A stretch of DNA of 64,000 bases from contig NZ_JAHLEL010000051.1 in the NCBI RefSeq assembly GCF_020131355.1, positions 372,001 through 436,000 on the forward strand, given 5' to 3'. Position numbers and translations under genes: made by a program. This document shows positions 29,033-37,303 of the stretch, piece by piece (position 1 is the stretch's first letter; the number at the start of each line of letters is the position of its first letter). The notes under the pieces were generated by a model. That model worked only from the letters and a program-made list of their open reading frames with translations. It did no database searches and was not told where the DNA came from. The DNA comes from Pseudonocardia sp. ICBG1293. GTDB taxonomy: Bacteria; Actinomycetota; Actinomycetes; Mycobacteriales; Pseudonocardiaceae.

Positions 29033-29926
29033 GTGCCGAAGACCCCGCCCCCGCCGCCCGGCCTCGTGATCGTCGACAAGGACCGCGGCCCGACCAGCCA
29101 CGACGTCGTCGGGAAGCTCCGCCGGATCATGGGTACCCGCAAGGTCGGCCACGCCGGCACCCTGGACCCGATGGCGACCGGGGTGCTGGTCGTCGGGATC
29201 GAGCGGGCGACCAAGCTGCTCGGCCACCTCTCGCTGGACACGAAGGCCTACACCGCCACCGTGCGCCTCGGCCAGGGCACCGACACCGACGACGCCGAGG
29301 GCACGCCGGTCGGCGAGCCGGTCCCGGTCGAGGCCGACGAGACCGCCCTCCGGGCCGCGATGGCCGCGCTGACCGGGGAGATCATGCAGGTCCCCAGCGC
29401 GGTGTCCGCGGTGAAGATCGACGGCAAGCGCGCCTACCAGCGGGTCCGCGACGGCGAGACCGTCGAGATCCCCGCCCGCCCGGTCACCGTGTCGGCCTTC
29501 GCGCTGCGCGCGGTGCGCCGTGACGGCCCGTGGTGCGACCTGGACGTCGCCGTCGACTGCTCCTCGGGCACCTACGTCCGTGCGCTGGCCCGTGACCTCG
29601 GCGCCGCGCTGGGCTCGGCCGGTCACCTGACCGCGCTGCGGCGCACCCGGGTCGGGCCGTTCGTCCTGGAGCACGCGCGCACCGTCGAGCAGCTCGCCGA
29701 GGAACCCGGGCTGTCGCTGGACCTCGCCGCGGCCGTCGCGACGGCGTTCCCGCGGGTCGACCTCGACGACGACGCCGCCGCCGACGTGCGGTTCGGCAGG
29801 TCGCTGCCCGCGGCGGGGATCGAGGGCACCTACGGCGTGTTCGCCCCGGACGGCGCCGCGCTGGCCCTGATGGCCGACCGCGGCCGGGACGCGCGTCCGG
29901 TCGTCGTGCTCGCCCCGGCGGGCTGA
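29033..29926 (+). CDS. truB: tRNA pseudouridine(55) synthase
   Basis: A 297-residue protein starting at GTG 29033. GLVIVDKDRGPTSHDVV, the catalytic GHAGTLDPMATGVLVVG (nucleophile Asp), KAYTATVRLGQGTDTDDAEG, VPSAVSAVKIDGKRAYQRVR and CSSGTYVRALARDLG are TruB hallmarks. A short C-terminal domain follows (PRVDLDDDAAADVRFGRSLP). It makes pseudouridine 55 in the T-loop of tRNAs. ribF follows after 65 bases, the conserved actinobacterial order. Confidence 0.96.
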   Translation: MPKTPPPPPGLVIVDKDRGPTSHDVVGKLRRIMGTRKVGHAGTLDPMATGVLVVGIERATKLLGHLSLDTKAYTATVRLGQGTDTDDAEGTPVGEPVPVEADETALRAAMAALTGEIMQVPSAVSAVKIDGKRAYQRVRDGETVEIPARPVTVSAFALRAVRRDGPWCDLDVAVDCSSGTYVRALARDLGAALGSAGHLTALRRTRVGPFVLEHARTVEQLAEEPGLSLDLAAAVATAFPRVDLDDDAAADVRFGRSLPAAGIEGTYGVFAPDGAALALMADRGRDARPVVVLAPAG

Positions 29927-29978
29927 CGGCCCCGGCCTGCCGTGGTCGCCCGCTGCGCGGGATCCCACCCGGTTCGCC

Positions 29979-29984
29979 TAGGCT
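29979..29984 (+). promoter_or_regulatory. -10 box of leaderless ribF
   Basis: TAGGCT, 7 bases before GTG 29992; no ribosome site. Confidence 0.55.
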
Positions 29985-29991
29985 CGCGGCC

Positions 29992-30954
29992 GTGCAGCGG
30001 TGGCGTGGTCTGGAGGCGGTTCCGCCCGGCTGGGGCCGGTGCGTCGTCACCGTCGGCGTGTTCGACGGGGTGCACCGGGGACACCGGCAGCTGATCGCCA
30101 GGGCGGTCGACCGTGCCCACGAACGTGGGCTGCCCGCCGTCGTCGTGACGTTCGACCCGCACCCGGCGGAGCTGATCCGGCCCGGCACCCACCCGGCCCG
30201 GCTGTCCACGCTCGACCGGCGCGCGGAGCTGGTGGGCGAGGCGGGGGCGGACGTCTTCTGCGTCATCCCGTTCACCGAGGCGCTGTCCCGGATGGCGCCC
30301 GCCGGGTTCGCCCACGAGGTGCTGGTGGACCGGCTGCACGCGGCCGTCGTCGTGGTGGGCAGCAACTTCACCTTCGGCCACCGGGCCGAGGGCGACGTCG
30401 GCACGCTGGCCGAGCTGGGCCGTCGTTTCGGGTTCGCCTGCGAGGCCCTCGACCTGGTCTCCGACCACGACGTGACGTTCTCCTCGACCTACATCCGGTC
30501 CTGCATCGACGCCGGCGCGGTCCGCGACGCCGCGCACGCGCTGGGCCGCTGGCACCGGGTGGACGGCGTGATCGTGCACGGCCACAAGCGCGGTCGTGAC
30601 CTGGGCTACCCGACGGCGAACGTCGCGAGCCCGCCGCACACCGCGATCCCCGCCGACGGTGTCTACGCGGGCTGGTTCCGCATCGGCGACCGTCGCCTGA
30701 TGGGTGCGATCTCGGTCGGCACCAACCCGACGTTCTCCGGGCGGGTGCGCACCGTGGAGGTCTACGTCCTCGACGTCGACGAGAACTTCTACGGCCACGA
30801 GGTCGGTGTCGAGTTCGTCGAGCGGCTGCGGGGCCAGGAGCACTACGACGGCCTCGACGCCCTGGTCGCGCAGATGGGGCGCGACGTGGACACGTGCCGC
30901 GCGATCCTCACCGAGGCCGGTGACGCGACCGGGCCCGACGGGCTGCCGGGTTAG
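29992..30954 (+). CDS. ribF: Bifunctional riboflavin kinase / FAD synthetase
   Basis: A 320-residue two-domain enzyme. The adenylyltransferase domain shows VTVGVFDGVHRGHRQLI, VVTFDPHPAE and SSTYIRSCI; the kinase domain shows GRDLGYPTANV and VGTNPTF. It converts riboflavin to FMN and FMN to FAD. The TAG stop (30952-30954) takes its last base from an inserted IS5-family element, and the sequence before insertion would also have read TAG, so the protein is unchanged. The insertion pile lies between ribF and its usual partner rpsO. Confidence 0.95.
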   Translation: MQRWRGLEAVPPGWGRCVVTVGVFDGVHRGHRQLIARAVDRAHERGLPAVVVTFDPHPAELIRPGTHPARLSTLDRRAELVGEAGADVFCVIPFTEALSRMAPAGFAHEVLVDRLHAAVVVVGSNFTFGHRAEGDVGTLAELGRRFGFACEALDLVSDHDVTFSSTYIRSCIDAGAVRDAAHALGRWHRVDGVIVHGHKRGRDLGYPTANVASPPHTAIPADGVYAGWFRIGDRRLMGAISVGTNPTFSGRVRTVEVYVLDVDENFYGHEVGVEFVERLRGQEHYDGLDALVAQMGRDVDTCRAILTEAGDATGPDGLPG

Positions 30955-31093
30955 GGCGTGTCTCCTAATACTCCAGCCGCACTTCGTTAGCTGAGCTGTC
31001 TTCGTCGTCGATAGTGGCTTTCGCGGGCTCGGTGTTGGTGGCGACGTCGCCAGGTCGACCAGGCCCAGCACGGCGCCTGGGTGGGAATGTGGA

Positions 31094-32323
31094 TCAGAGG
31101 TGCCAGGAGACGTCGGATCTCGGCGAGGGTGAGCGGGATGAGCCCGTGATCAGGTCTTTTGGGGCGATCGCCGCGGTGACCGAGAGGTAGGCGTGGGCGA
31201 GAATAGCCAGGGTGACGTGGCGGTACCAGGCGTCGTAACGCCGCACTTGATAGTGGTCGAGCCCGACCTCGTTCTTCGCGGTCTGGAAGCACTCCTCGAT
31301 CGCCCACCGCGTGCCGGCGACGCGGATGAGATCGTCGTCGGTGGTGCCGGGCGGGCCGGCGCACAGGTAGTAGGCCAGATCGGGCTCCTCGCCGGCGGAG
31401 AGCTGTGTGTCGGTGAGGATCTGACGTCGGACCAGTAGCCATCGGCCCCATCCGGCCGGGGCGTTCTCGGGCGGATACAGCGAGGCCACGGCCCAGTCGT
31501 AGAAGCGTTCTCCCTTCACACCCGGACCGGCTGAGCGGCGCTTCCACGCCCGTCCGGGAGCGCGGGCGACCAGGTCGTCGGCCCGTCGTGAGCCGCTGAT
31601 CTGACAGATGTCGGCGTCCAGGGACAACGGGACGGACTGGCTGCGCGGAACCGCGACGACGTAGCCGATCCGGCGCTGCTCGCACCAGGTGCGGAACTTG
31701 TAGTCCTGCCCGTATGCCTCGTCCGCGGTCACCCATCCTGCGGGAACCCCGGCATCGAGGGCACGGCCGAGCATTTCCTTGGCCAGCGTGGCCTTGGTGG
31801 CGAACTCGATCTCCTCAGGCACCGCCGCGGCTCGGCAGCGTTCCCGATCACCGGTCCAGGACTTGGGCAGGTAGAGCTCGCGGTCGATCAACGTCCGGCC
31901 CTTGCTCGTGGCATAGGCACAGAAGACTCCGAGCTGGCAGTTCTCCACCCGCCCGGCAGTGCCCGAGTACTGGCGCTGCACCCCCGCCGACTTCGTCCCC
32001 TTCTTCAGGAACCCGGTCTCATCGACGATCAGCACCCCACCGGACTCGCCGAGGTGCTCGACGACGTAATCCCGCAGGTCATCACGGACACCGTCGACAT
32101 CCCAGGTCGCGGAGTTGAGCAGCCGCTGCATCCCATCCGGAGTCGTGTCACCGGCGACCTCGGCCAGCGTCCACCCGTTCTTCCCCGCCAACGGCGCCAA
32201 CAACCCCCGCACATACGCCCGCGCCCGACGCCGCGGTTCCGTCCGGAAGAACCGGCCCGCCACCAGCCCGAACAGCCCATCCAGGCCACCGGCCCACGCC
32301 TCGAGATCCTCCTCCACCTGCAC
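31094..32323 (-). CDS. IS701-family transposase, copy 1
   Basis: A 409-residue zero-frame product, GTG 32323, with the DDE domain markers VLIVDETGFLKKGTKSAGV, GWVTADEAYGQDYKFR and RWAIEECFQTAKNEVGLDHYQVR. The zero frame ends soon after a C-CCA-AAA heptamer at 31157-31163; the -1 frame continues to 30987 with the family's usual C-terminus (GLIPLTLAEIRRLLAPL). A frameshifted protein would be about 445 residues. It differs from copy 2 at one residue seen (T versus P before RWAIEE). Confidence 0.92.
   Translation of the reverse strand: MQVEEDLEAWAGGLDGLFGLVAGRFFRTEPRRRARAYVRGLLAPLAGKNGWTLAEVAGDTTPDGMQRLLNSATWDVDGVRDDLRDYVVEHLGESGGVLIVDETGFLKKGTKSAGVQRQYSGTAGRVENCQLGVFCAYATSKGRTLIDRELYLPKSWTGDRERCRAAAVPEEIEFATKATLAKEMLGRALDAGVPAGWVTADEAYGQDYKFRTWCEQRRIGYVVAVPRSQSVPLSLDADICQISGSRRADDLVARAPGRAWKRRSAGPGVKGERFYDWAVASLYPPENAPAGWGRWLLVRRQILTDTQLSAGEEPDLAYYLCAGPPGTTDDDLIRVAGTRWAIEECFQTAKNEVGLDHYQVRRYDAWYRHVTLAILAHAYLSVTAAIAPKDLITGSSRSPSPRSDVSWHL
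31157..31163 (-). promoter_or_regulatory. -1 slippery heptamer in IS701 copy 1
   Basis: On the minus strand this reads C CCA AAA followed by G in the transposase frame, a canonical X-XXY-YYZ site. The -1 frame encodes the rest of the transposase C-terminus. Confidence 0.6.
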
Positions 32324-32375
32324 AAGATCGAAGCTTAGCGCACATCAACATCACAAACTGCGGCTGGAGTACTAA

Positions 32376-32496
32376 GAGGTCATTTCAGAACGAGGTCGAC
32401 GTGTCTGTTGTAGACGACAAGCGGCTATCTGACCTGCCGTTTGATCTGTCGTCGAGGGGTCAATGGAAACTCGACAAGTCGTTCTGAAACGACCTC
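32376..32496. mobile_element. 121-base MITE-like element
   Basis: Ends GAGGTCATTTCAGAACGA and TCGTTCTGAAACGACCTC are about 18-base inverted repeats, flanked by TAA (32373-32375 and 32497-32499). No coding capacity. The ends match those of the IS at 33766-35374, so that transposase may move it. It interrupts the last codons of the founder IS5 transposase. Confidence 0.75.
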
Positions 32497-32782
32497 TAAA
32501 GTGCGCAACCAGGTGACGATGGCCTTCAGTGCAACTCCGCCGCGGTAGGTCAGGGCGAGTTTGTCGTAGCGGGTCGCGAGGCCGCGCCACTGCTTGACCT
32601 CGCAGAACCCGCGTTCGACGACGTTGCGGCCGCGGTAGTCGACCCGGTCGAACGCCGGTGGTCGGCCGCCGCGTGTGCCGCGTCGTTTCCGGTGTCCCTG
32701 CTGGTCAGCCGGCTCCGGGATGACCGCGACGATCCGTCGTCTGCGCAGGTGGGCGCGGATGGCGCGTGAGGAGTAGGCCTTA

Positions 32783-33762
32783 GAGGTCGCGCGGATTGGT
32801 TGGTGATCATGGACGTCGTGCAGGTCGGGCGTTCCAGCGGTGTGTGGTCCAGGCCTGCCGAATCAAGCTACGGAGTGTGACGATCGTGTCGGCGAGGTCG
32901 AAGAACGCGTCGACGACGATTTCTCGTCGTTCGTAGCAGCGCTGCAGCCGGTTGAAGCTGTTGTGCCAAGCGTTGGTCCGCTCGACGTGCCAGCGGCGGG
33001 TGGCCTGGATCGGCGCTTTCTCACCCTTGTGCGCGATCTCGCCGTGCAGGCCTCGTTCGGCCAGCGTGTCGCGGGTCTTGCCGGAGTCATAGCCGGCGTC
33101 GAGGTGCACGGTGATGTCGTCGGGCAGCGGGCCGAGAGCATCGAGGCGGTCGAGGGTGGGGCCCAGTAGCGGGGAGTCGTGCCGGTTGGCTCCGGCCAGG
33201 ACTCGGCCCAGCGGGATGCCGTATCCCTCGACGAGCACCGAACGTTTCATACCCTGTTTGCGCCGGTCCACCGGCGACGGACCGGCGACCTCGCCGCCGC
33301 CGGGGGCCTTGGTGATGGCGCCATCGACGGCGATGTCGTGCAGCAGCAGACCGACGATGCGGTCGTAGGCGTCCAGGACGATCCGACGCAGCTGGGCGAA
33401 GACCCCGAGCCTGATCCACTCGTCACGACGATCGCGGATGGTGGTCGCCGAGCAGGTGCTGTCAGCGATGCCCTCATACGAGCAGCCGAACCGCAGTACC
33501 TGCAGGAGCTTGTCGAACACGATCCGATCCGCGATCCGGCGGCGATGGCAGCCCAGCGGATGGGTGGGATCGAACTCGTCTCGATGAGGCAGCAGCGCGG
33601 TGAACTGGTCCCACAACGGCTCGGTCAGCCATGATGGCAGGGTGGGCACGCGGCCTCCAGACGATCACGAAGCGTAGATAACTTCATGATCGGCAGGCCC
33701 GTACCCGCCCTCGCCCCCAGACACTCGACCGCGGCCAAGCTGTGACCAATCCGCGCGACCTC
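32783..33762 (-). mobile_element. IS5-family element B (980 bp)
   Basis: Inverted ends GAGGTCGCGCGGATTGGT are perfect over 18 bases. Flanked by TTA at 32780-32782 and 33763-33765. Inserted in the founder transposase gene; its right-hand TTA is shared with the next element. Confidence 0.88.
32807..33649 (-). CDS. IS5-family transposase of element B
   Basis: A 280-residue intact transposase, GTG 33649. LTEPLWDQFTALLPHRDEFD at the N-terminus, DIAVDGAITKAPGGGEVAGP (first catalytic Asp), HLDAGYDSGKTRDTLAERGL (second Asp) and WHVERTNAWHNSFNRLQRCYERR (catalytic Glu) form the DDE triad. It fills nearly the whole element. Codon use and GC content look like those of the chromosome. Confidence 0.9.
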   Translation of the reverse strand: MPTLPSWLTEPLWDQFTALLPHRDEFDPTHPLGCHRRRIADRIVFDKLLQVLRFGCSYEGIADSTCSATTIRDRRDEWIRLGVFAQLRRIVLDAYDRIVGLLLHDIAVDGAITKAPGGGEVAGPSPVDRRKQGMKRSVLVEGYGIPLGRVLAGANRHDSPLLGPTLDRLDALGPLPDDITVHLDAGYDSGKTRDTLAERGLHGEIAHKGEKAPIQATRRWHVERTNAWHNSFNRLQRCYERREIVVDAFFDLADTIVTLRSLIRQAWTTHRWNARPARRP

Positions 33763-33829
33763 TTAGACGTCGTTTCAGAAGTGGTGGGCCCGGTTCTGCC
33801 GGTGACGGCGGGGCTGGCAGCATCGGCTG

Positions 33830-34429
33830 ATGGTCGCGCCTCGTGTGTCTGAGAAGACGAAGATTTTCGAGTTGGAGATCGTCCTGACCGAGGTGGTGCC
33901 GGCGGTCCGGCGTCGGGTGCAGGTGCCGGGCGAGGTCGACTTGGCGGTGTTACACGAGGTGGTGCAGTCAGTGATGGGCTGGACGAACTCTCATCTGCAC
34001 GAGTTCGAGATCGTCGGGCGCCGCTACGGGATCCCAGACCCGGACTGGCCCGGACAGGATGTCGCCGACGAGACGAAAGAGAAGCTGTTTCGGCTGGTCA
34101 AGGCTGGTGACCGGTTCGGTTACGTCTACGTCTACGACTTCGGTGACAACTGGGCCCACGAGATCACCGTCGAGGCGGTCGCGGCCGTCGAGCCGGGAGT
34201 GTGCTATCCGCGATGCGTCGCCGGGCAGGGGGCGTGCCCGCCCGAGGACGTCGGCGGGATCGGGGGGTATGAGGACTTCCAGGCCGTGCTCGCCGACCCT
34301 GACCATCCCGACCGCGCCGAGCGCCTGGAGTGGGCGGGCGGGCCGTTCGACCCGCACCGCTTCGACCCTGACGAGGCCGACCGGGCCTTGGAGTGGCTGG
34401 CCTGGCGGCCGCTGGCCCCGACCTCGTAG
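33830..34429 (+). CDS. pRiA4b ORF-3-like passenger protein
   Basis: A 199-residue protein, ATG 33830, lying inside the inverted repeats of element C. LEIVLTEVVPAVRRRVQVPGEVDLAVLHEVVQ, MGWTNSHLHEFEI, VYVYDFGDNWAHEITVE and CPPEDVGGIGGYEDFQAVLADPDHP follow the PRiA4_ORF3 family closely. The family is widespread on plasmids and mobile elements but its activity is unknown. It faces the transposase gene, the stops being 31 bases apart. Whether it helps the IS, or is cargo, cannot be said from sequence. Confidence 0.88.
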   Translation: MVAPRVSEKTKIFELEIVLTEVVPAVRRRVQVPGEVDLAVLHEVVQSVMGWTNSHLHEFEIVGRRYGIPDPDWPGQDVADETKEKLFRLVKAGDRFGYVYVYDFGDNWAHEITVEAVAAVEPGVCYPRCVAGQGACPPEDVGGIGGYEDFQAVLADPDHPDRAERLEWAGGPFDPHRFDPDEADRALEWLAWRPLAPTS

Positions 34430-34460
34430 GCGAGTGCCTCAGCGAGGGCTGGGTCGACCA

Positions 34461-35306
34461 TCACTTCGGCTTCGGCTTCGGCTTGGTGAGGCGGCGGTGG
34501 CAGATCAGGGCGCAGGCCAGCGATAACAGCGCGGTGATCGTGGATTCGGCGCGGTCGTAGCGCAGCGCGAGGCGGCGGAAGTCCAGCAGCCAGGACATGG
34601 TGCGCTCGACGACCCAGCGGACCCGCCCGAGCCGGGTGGAGTCCTCGATCCCGCGCCGGGCGATCCGCACCCCGATCCCACGCCCACTCAGGTAGCGGCG
34701 GCAGCGGGGATAGTCGTAGCCCTTGTCGGCGTGCACCTTGTCCGGCCGACGTCGCGGACGCCCCGGCTGTCCCGCCCGTTCGCGGACGCCGGGGTTGGTG
34801 TCCAGCAGCGGGGCGAGCATCCGACTGTCGTGGGTGTTCGCCCCGGTGACCAGCGCATGCAGCGGGAGCCCGCCTCGGTCGCAGAGCACGTGGTACTTGC
34901 TGCCCGCCTTCCCGCGATCGGTCGGCGAGGGCCCGGTGGCCTCGCCGCGGCGCTTGGCCCGCACGCTCACGCTGTCCACCGCCGCCCGCGACCAGTCCAG
35001 CAGGCCCTGCTGGGCGAGGCGGTCGAGCATCACCCGGTGCAGCTGGGCCCAGACCCCGGCCTGCTGCCACTGCCGTAGCCGCCGCCAGCAGGTCACTCCG
35101 GACCCACAGCCGAGCTCGGCGGGCAGCGCGTTCCAGCTGATCCCGGTCTTGAGCACGAACACGATCCCGGCCAGAGCGGCCCGATCCGGCACCCGCGGAC
35201 GGCCTGTCCGTCCCCGCTTGTGCTTGCGCGGCTTGGGCAGCAGCGGCTCCACCAGCGCCCACAGCTCGTCGCTCACCAATCGCTCGACACAAGATCGCCG
35301 CGCCAC
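34461..35306 (-). CDS. IS5-family transposase of element C
   Basis: A 281-residue intact transposase, GTG 35306. LVSDELWALVEPLLPKPRKHKRGRTGRPRVPDRAAL, the first catalytic Asp in AAVDSVSVRAKRRGEATGPSPTDRGK, the second in VHADKGYDYPRCRRYL and the Glu in VRWVVERTMSWLLDFRRLALRYDR. It ends with a KPKPKPK tail. Its terminal repeats are the same type as those of the 121-base element, which it may mobilise. Confidence 0.9.
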   Translation of the reverse strand: MARRSCVERLVSDELWALVEPLLPKPRKHKRGRTGRPRVPDRAALAGIVFVLKTGISWNALPAELGCGSGVTCWRRLRQWQQAGVWAQLHRVMLDRLAQQGLLDWSRAAVDSVSVRAKRRGEATGPSPTDRGKAGSKYHVLCDRGGLPLHALVTGANTHDSRMLAPLLDTNPGVRERAGQPGRPRRRPDKVHADKGYDYPRCRRYLSGRGIGVRIARRGIEDSTRLGRVRWVVERTMSWLLDFRRLALRYDRAESTITALLSLACALICHRRLTKPKPKPK

Positions 35307-36073
35307 GACCGGACATGATCAGCTACCAGCGCCGATCCACACAGGACCGACACGCCGACTTCTGAAACGACCTCTTATCTGCGCGGACCCGCTCGGGTCG
35401 GGTCCGCGGTCGGCCCGGACCGACCCGTCCGACGCGCAGATGTGACATCAGGTGCGCGAACATCGGGGCGTCACCGGCCTGTCCAGGGCCGACCAGTACG
35501 ACCAGCGGGCGGCCGTGTCCGTCAACGAGCTGGTGGATCTTCGTGCCGAGCCCTCCGCGGGAGCGGCCCAAGGCGTGATCGGGCGGCTCGATCAGCAGAT
35601 TCTTGTAGTTCGATCCGGCCCCCTGTGTCCCGCTGCAGGGTCGCGGCGTGTTGGTGAGCGCGGATGATCGTCGAGTCGACCGACACGGCCCAGTCCACGA
35701 GACCGGCGGAGTCGGCATCGGCGAGCAGAGCTGCGAGAACGTGGTCCCAGGTGCCGTCACCGCAGTAGCGGCGGTGGCGTTTCCATAGGGTCTGCCACGG
35801 CCCGAACTCGACCGGGACATCACGCCAGGCCAGCCCGCAGCGGAACCGGTAGATGATCCCCTCGATCACTCTGCGGTGATCGGCGAACGGGCGCCCTGGC
35901 ATCCCGTCCGACGAGGGCAGTAACGGCTCGAGTCGGTCCCACTGGGCATCGGTCAGGACGGCACGGCGCGACACCTACTGATCATCGCGCAGGCCCGACC
36001 AGCCGGGTTAGGAGACGCGCCCTAGTGCTCCAGCCGCAGTTTGTGATGTTGATGTGCGCTAAGCTTCGATCTT

Positions 36074-37303
36074 GTGCAGGTGGAGGAGGATCTCGAGGCG
36101 TGGGCCGGTGGCCTGGATGGGCTGTTCGGGCTGGTGGCGGGCCGGTTCTTCCGGACGGAACCGCGGCGTCGGGCGCGGGCGTATGTGCGGGGGTTGTTGG
36201 CGCCGTTGGCGGGGAAGAACGGGTGGACGCTGGCCGAGGTCGCCGGTGACACGACTCCGGATGGGATGCAGCGGCTGCTCAACTCCGCGACCTGGGATGT
36301 CGACGGTGTCCGTGATGACCTGCGGGATTACGTCGTCGAGCACCTCGGCGAGTCCGGTGGGGTGCTGATCGTCGATGAGACCGGGTTCCTGAAGAAGGGG
36401 ACGAAGTCGGCGGGGGTGCAGCGCCAGTACTCGGGCACTGCCGGGCGGGTGGAGAACTGCCAGCTCGGAGTCTTCTGTGCCTATGCCACGAGCAAGGGCC
36501 GGACGTTGATCGACCGCGAGCTCTACCTGCCCAAGTCCTGGACCGGTGATCGGGAACGCTGCCGAGCCGCGGCGGTGCCTGAGGAGATCGAGTTCGCCAC
36601 CAAGGCCACGCTGGCCAAGGAAATGCTCGGCCGTGCCCTCGATGCCGGGGTTCCCGCAGGATGGGTGACCGCGGACGAGGCATACGGGCAGGACTACAAG
36701 TTCCGCACCTGGTGCGAGCAGCGCCGGATCGGCTACGTCGTCGCGGTTCCGCGCAGCCAGTCCGTCCCGTTGTCCCTGGACGCCGACATCTGTCAGATCA
36801 GCGGCTCACGACGGGCCGACGACCTGGTCGCCCGCGCTCCCGGACGGGCGTGGAAGCGCCGCTCAGCCGGTCCGGGTGTGAAGGGAGAACGCTTCTACGA
36901 CTGGGCCGTGGCCTCGCTGTATCCGCCCGAGAACGCCCCGGCCGGATGGGGCCGATGGCTACTGGTCCGACGTCAGATCCTCACCGACACACAGCTCTCC
37001 GCCGGCGAGGAGCCCGATCTGGCCTACTACCTGTGCGCCGGCCCGCCCGGCACCACCGACGACGATCTCATCCGCGTCGCCGGCCCGCGGTGGGCGATCG
37101 AGGAGTGCTTCCAGACCGCGAAGAACGAGGTCGGGCTCGACCACTATCAAGTGCGGCGTTACGACGCCTGGTACCGCCACGTCACCCTGGCTATTCTCGC
37201 CCACGCCTACCTCTCGGTCACCGCGGCGATCGCCCCAAAAGACCTGATCACGGGCTCATCCCGCTCACCCTCGCCGAGATCCGACGTCTCCTGGCACCTC
37301 TGA
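36074..37303 (+). CDS. IS701-family transposase, copy 2
   Basis: A 409-residue zero-frame product identical to copy 1 except P for T before RWAIEE. The slippery heptamer at 37234-37240 precedes a -1 frame that stays open to 37410 and adds the usual IS701 C-terminus, giving about 445 residues. Conservation of both the heptamer and the open -1 frame in two copies argues that frameshifting is used rather than decay. Confidence 0.92.
   Translation: MQVEEDLEAWAGGLDGLFGLVAGRFFRTEPRRRARAYVRGLLAPLAGKNGWTLAEVAGDTTPDGMQRLLNSATWDVDGVRDDLRDYVVEHLGESGGVLIVDETGFLKKGTKSAGVQRQYSGTAGRVENCQLGVFCAYATSKGRTLIDRELYLPKSWTGDRERCRAAAVPEEIEFATKATLAKEMLGRALDAGVPAGWVTADEAYGQDYKFRTWCEQRRIGYVVAVPRSQSVPLSLDADICQISGSRRADDLVARAPGRAWKRRSAGPGVKGERFYDWAVASLYPPENAPAGWGRWLLVRRQILTDTQLSAGEEPDLAYYLCAGPPGTTDDDLIRVAGPRWAIEECFQTAKNEVGLDHYQVRRYDAWYRHVTLAILAHAYLSVTAAIAPKDLITGSSRSPSPRSDVSWHL
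37234..37240 (+). promoter_or_regulatory. -1 slippery heptamer in IS701 copy 2
   Basis: C CCA AAA then GAC in the zero frame; the -1 reading continues CCC AAA AGA CCT. Mirror of the site in copy 1. Confidence 0.6.

Larger units (their letters stand above)
30969..32371 (-). mobile_element. IS701-family element, copy 1
   Basis: Length 1403 bases with imperfect inverted ends TACTCCAGCCGCAC and (right end, complement) TACTCCAGCCGCAG. It is flanked by the 4-base duplication CTAA (30965-30968 and 32372-32375), the YTAR type expected of IS701. It inserted inside the left terminal repeat of the founder IS5 element. Copy 2 lies inverted at 36026-37428. Confidence 0.9.
33766..35374. mobile_element. 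IS5-family element C carrying a passenger gene (1609 bp)
   Basis: Inverted ends GACGTCGTTTCAGAAGT and (complement) GAGGTCGTTTCAGAAGT differ at one base. Flanked by TTA at 33763-33765 and 35375-35377. It holds two convergent genes: a transposase and a pRiA4b ORF-3-like protein. At 1609 bases it is longer than a simple IS of this family. Confidence 0.85.
32497..35974 (-). pseudogene. Founder IS5-family transposase, interrupted
   Basis: The N-terminal part runs from GTG 35974 (LTDAQWDRLEPLLPSSDG, AVSVDSTIIRAHQHAA), changes frame by +1 near a G5 run at 35619-35623, and continues (YKNLLIEPPDHALGRSRGGL ... RVRADK) to 35378. After two nested IS elements it resumes at 32782 with AYSSRAIRAHLRRRR ... 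FDRVDYRGRNVVERGF ... TWLRT. RADK-AYS joins perfectly across one TTA, proving that both intervening elements are insertions. The gene is dead as it stands. Confidence 0.85.
30954..36022. mobile_element. Founder IS5-family element, split by four later insertions
   Basis: Ends GGGCGTGTCTCCTAA (30954-30968) and TTAGGAGACGCGCCC (to 36022) are near-perfect inverted repeats, flanked by a TA duplication. Removing the nested IS701 copy, the 121-base element and two further IS elements with their duplications leaves about 943 bases containing one two-frame transposase gene. It is the oldest insertion at this site and sits exactly on the ribF stop codon. Confidence 0.8.

Noticed and set aside
33763-33765. 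Single large IS5 unit spanning 32783-35374
   Set aside because: The two halves have different terminal repeats and separate complete transposases; the shared TTA shows two tandem insertions.
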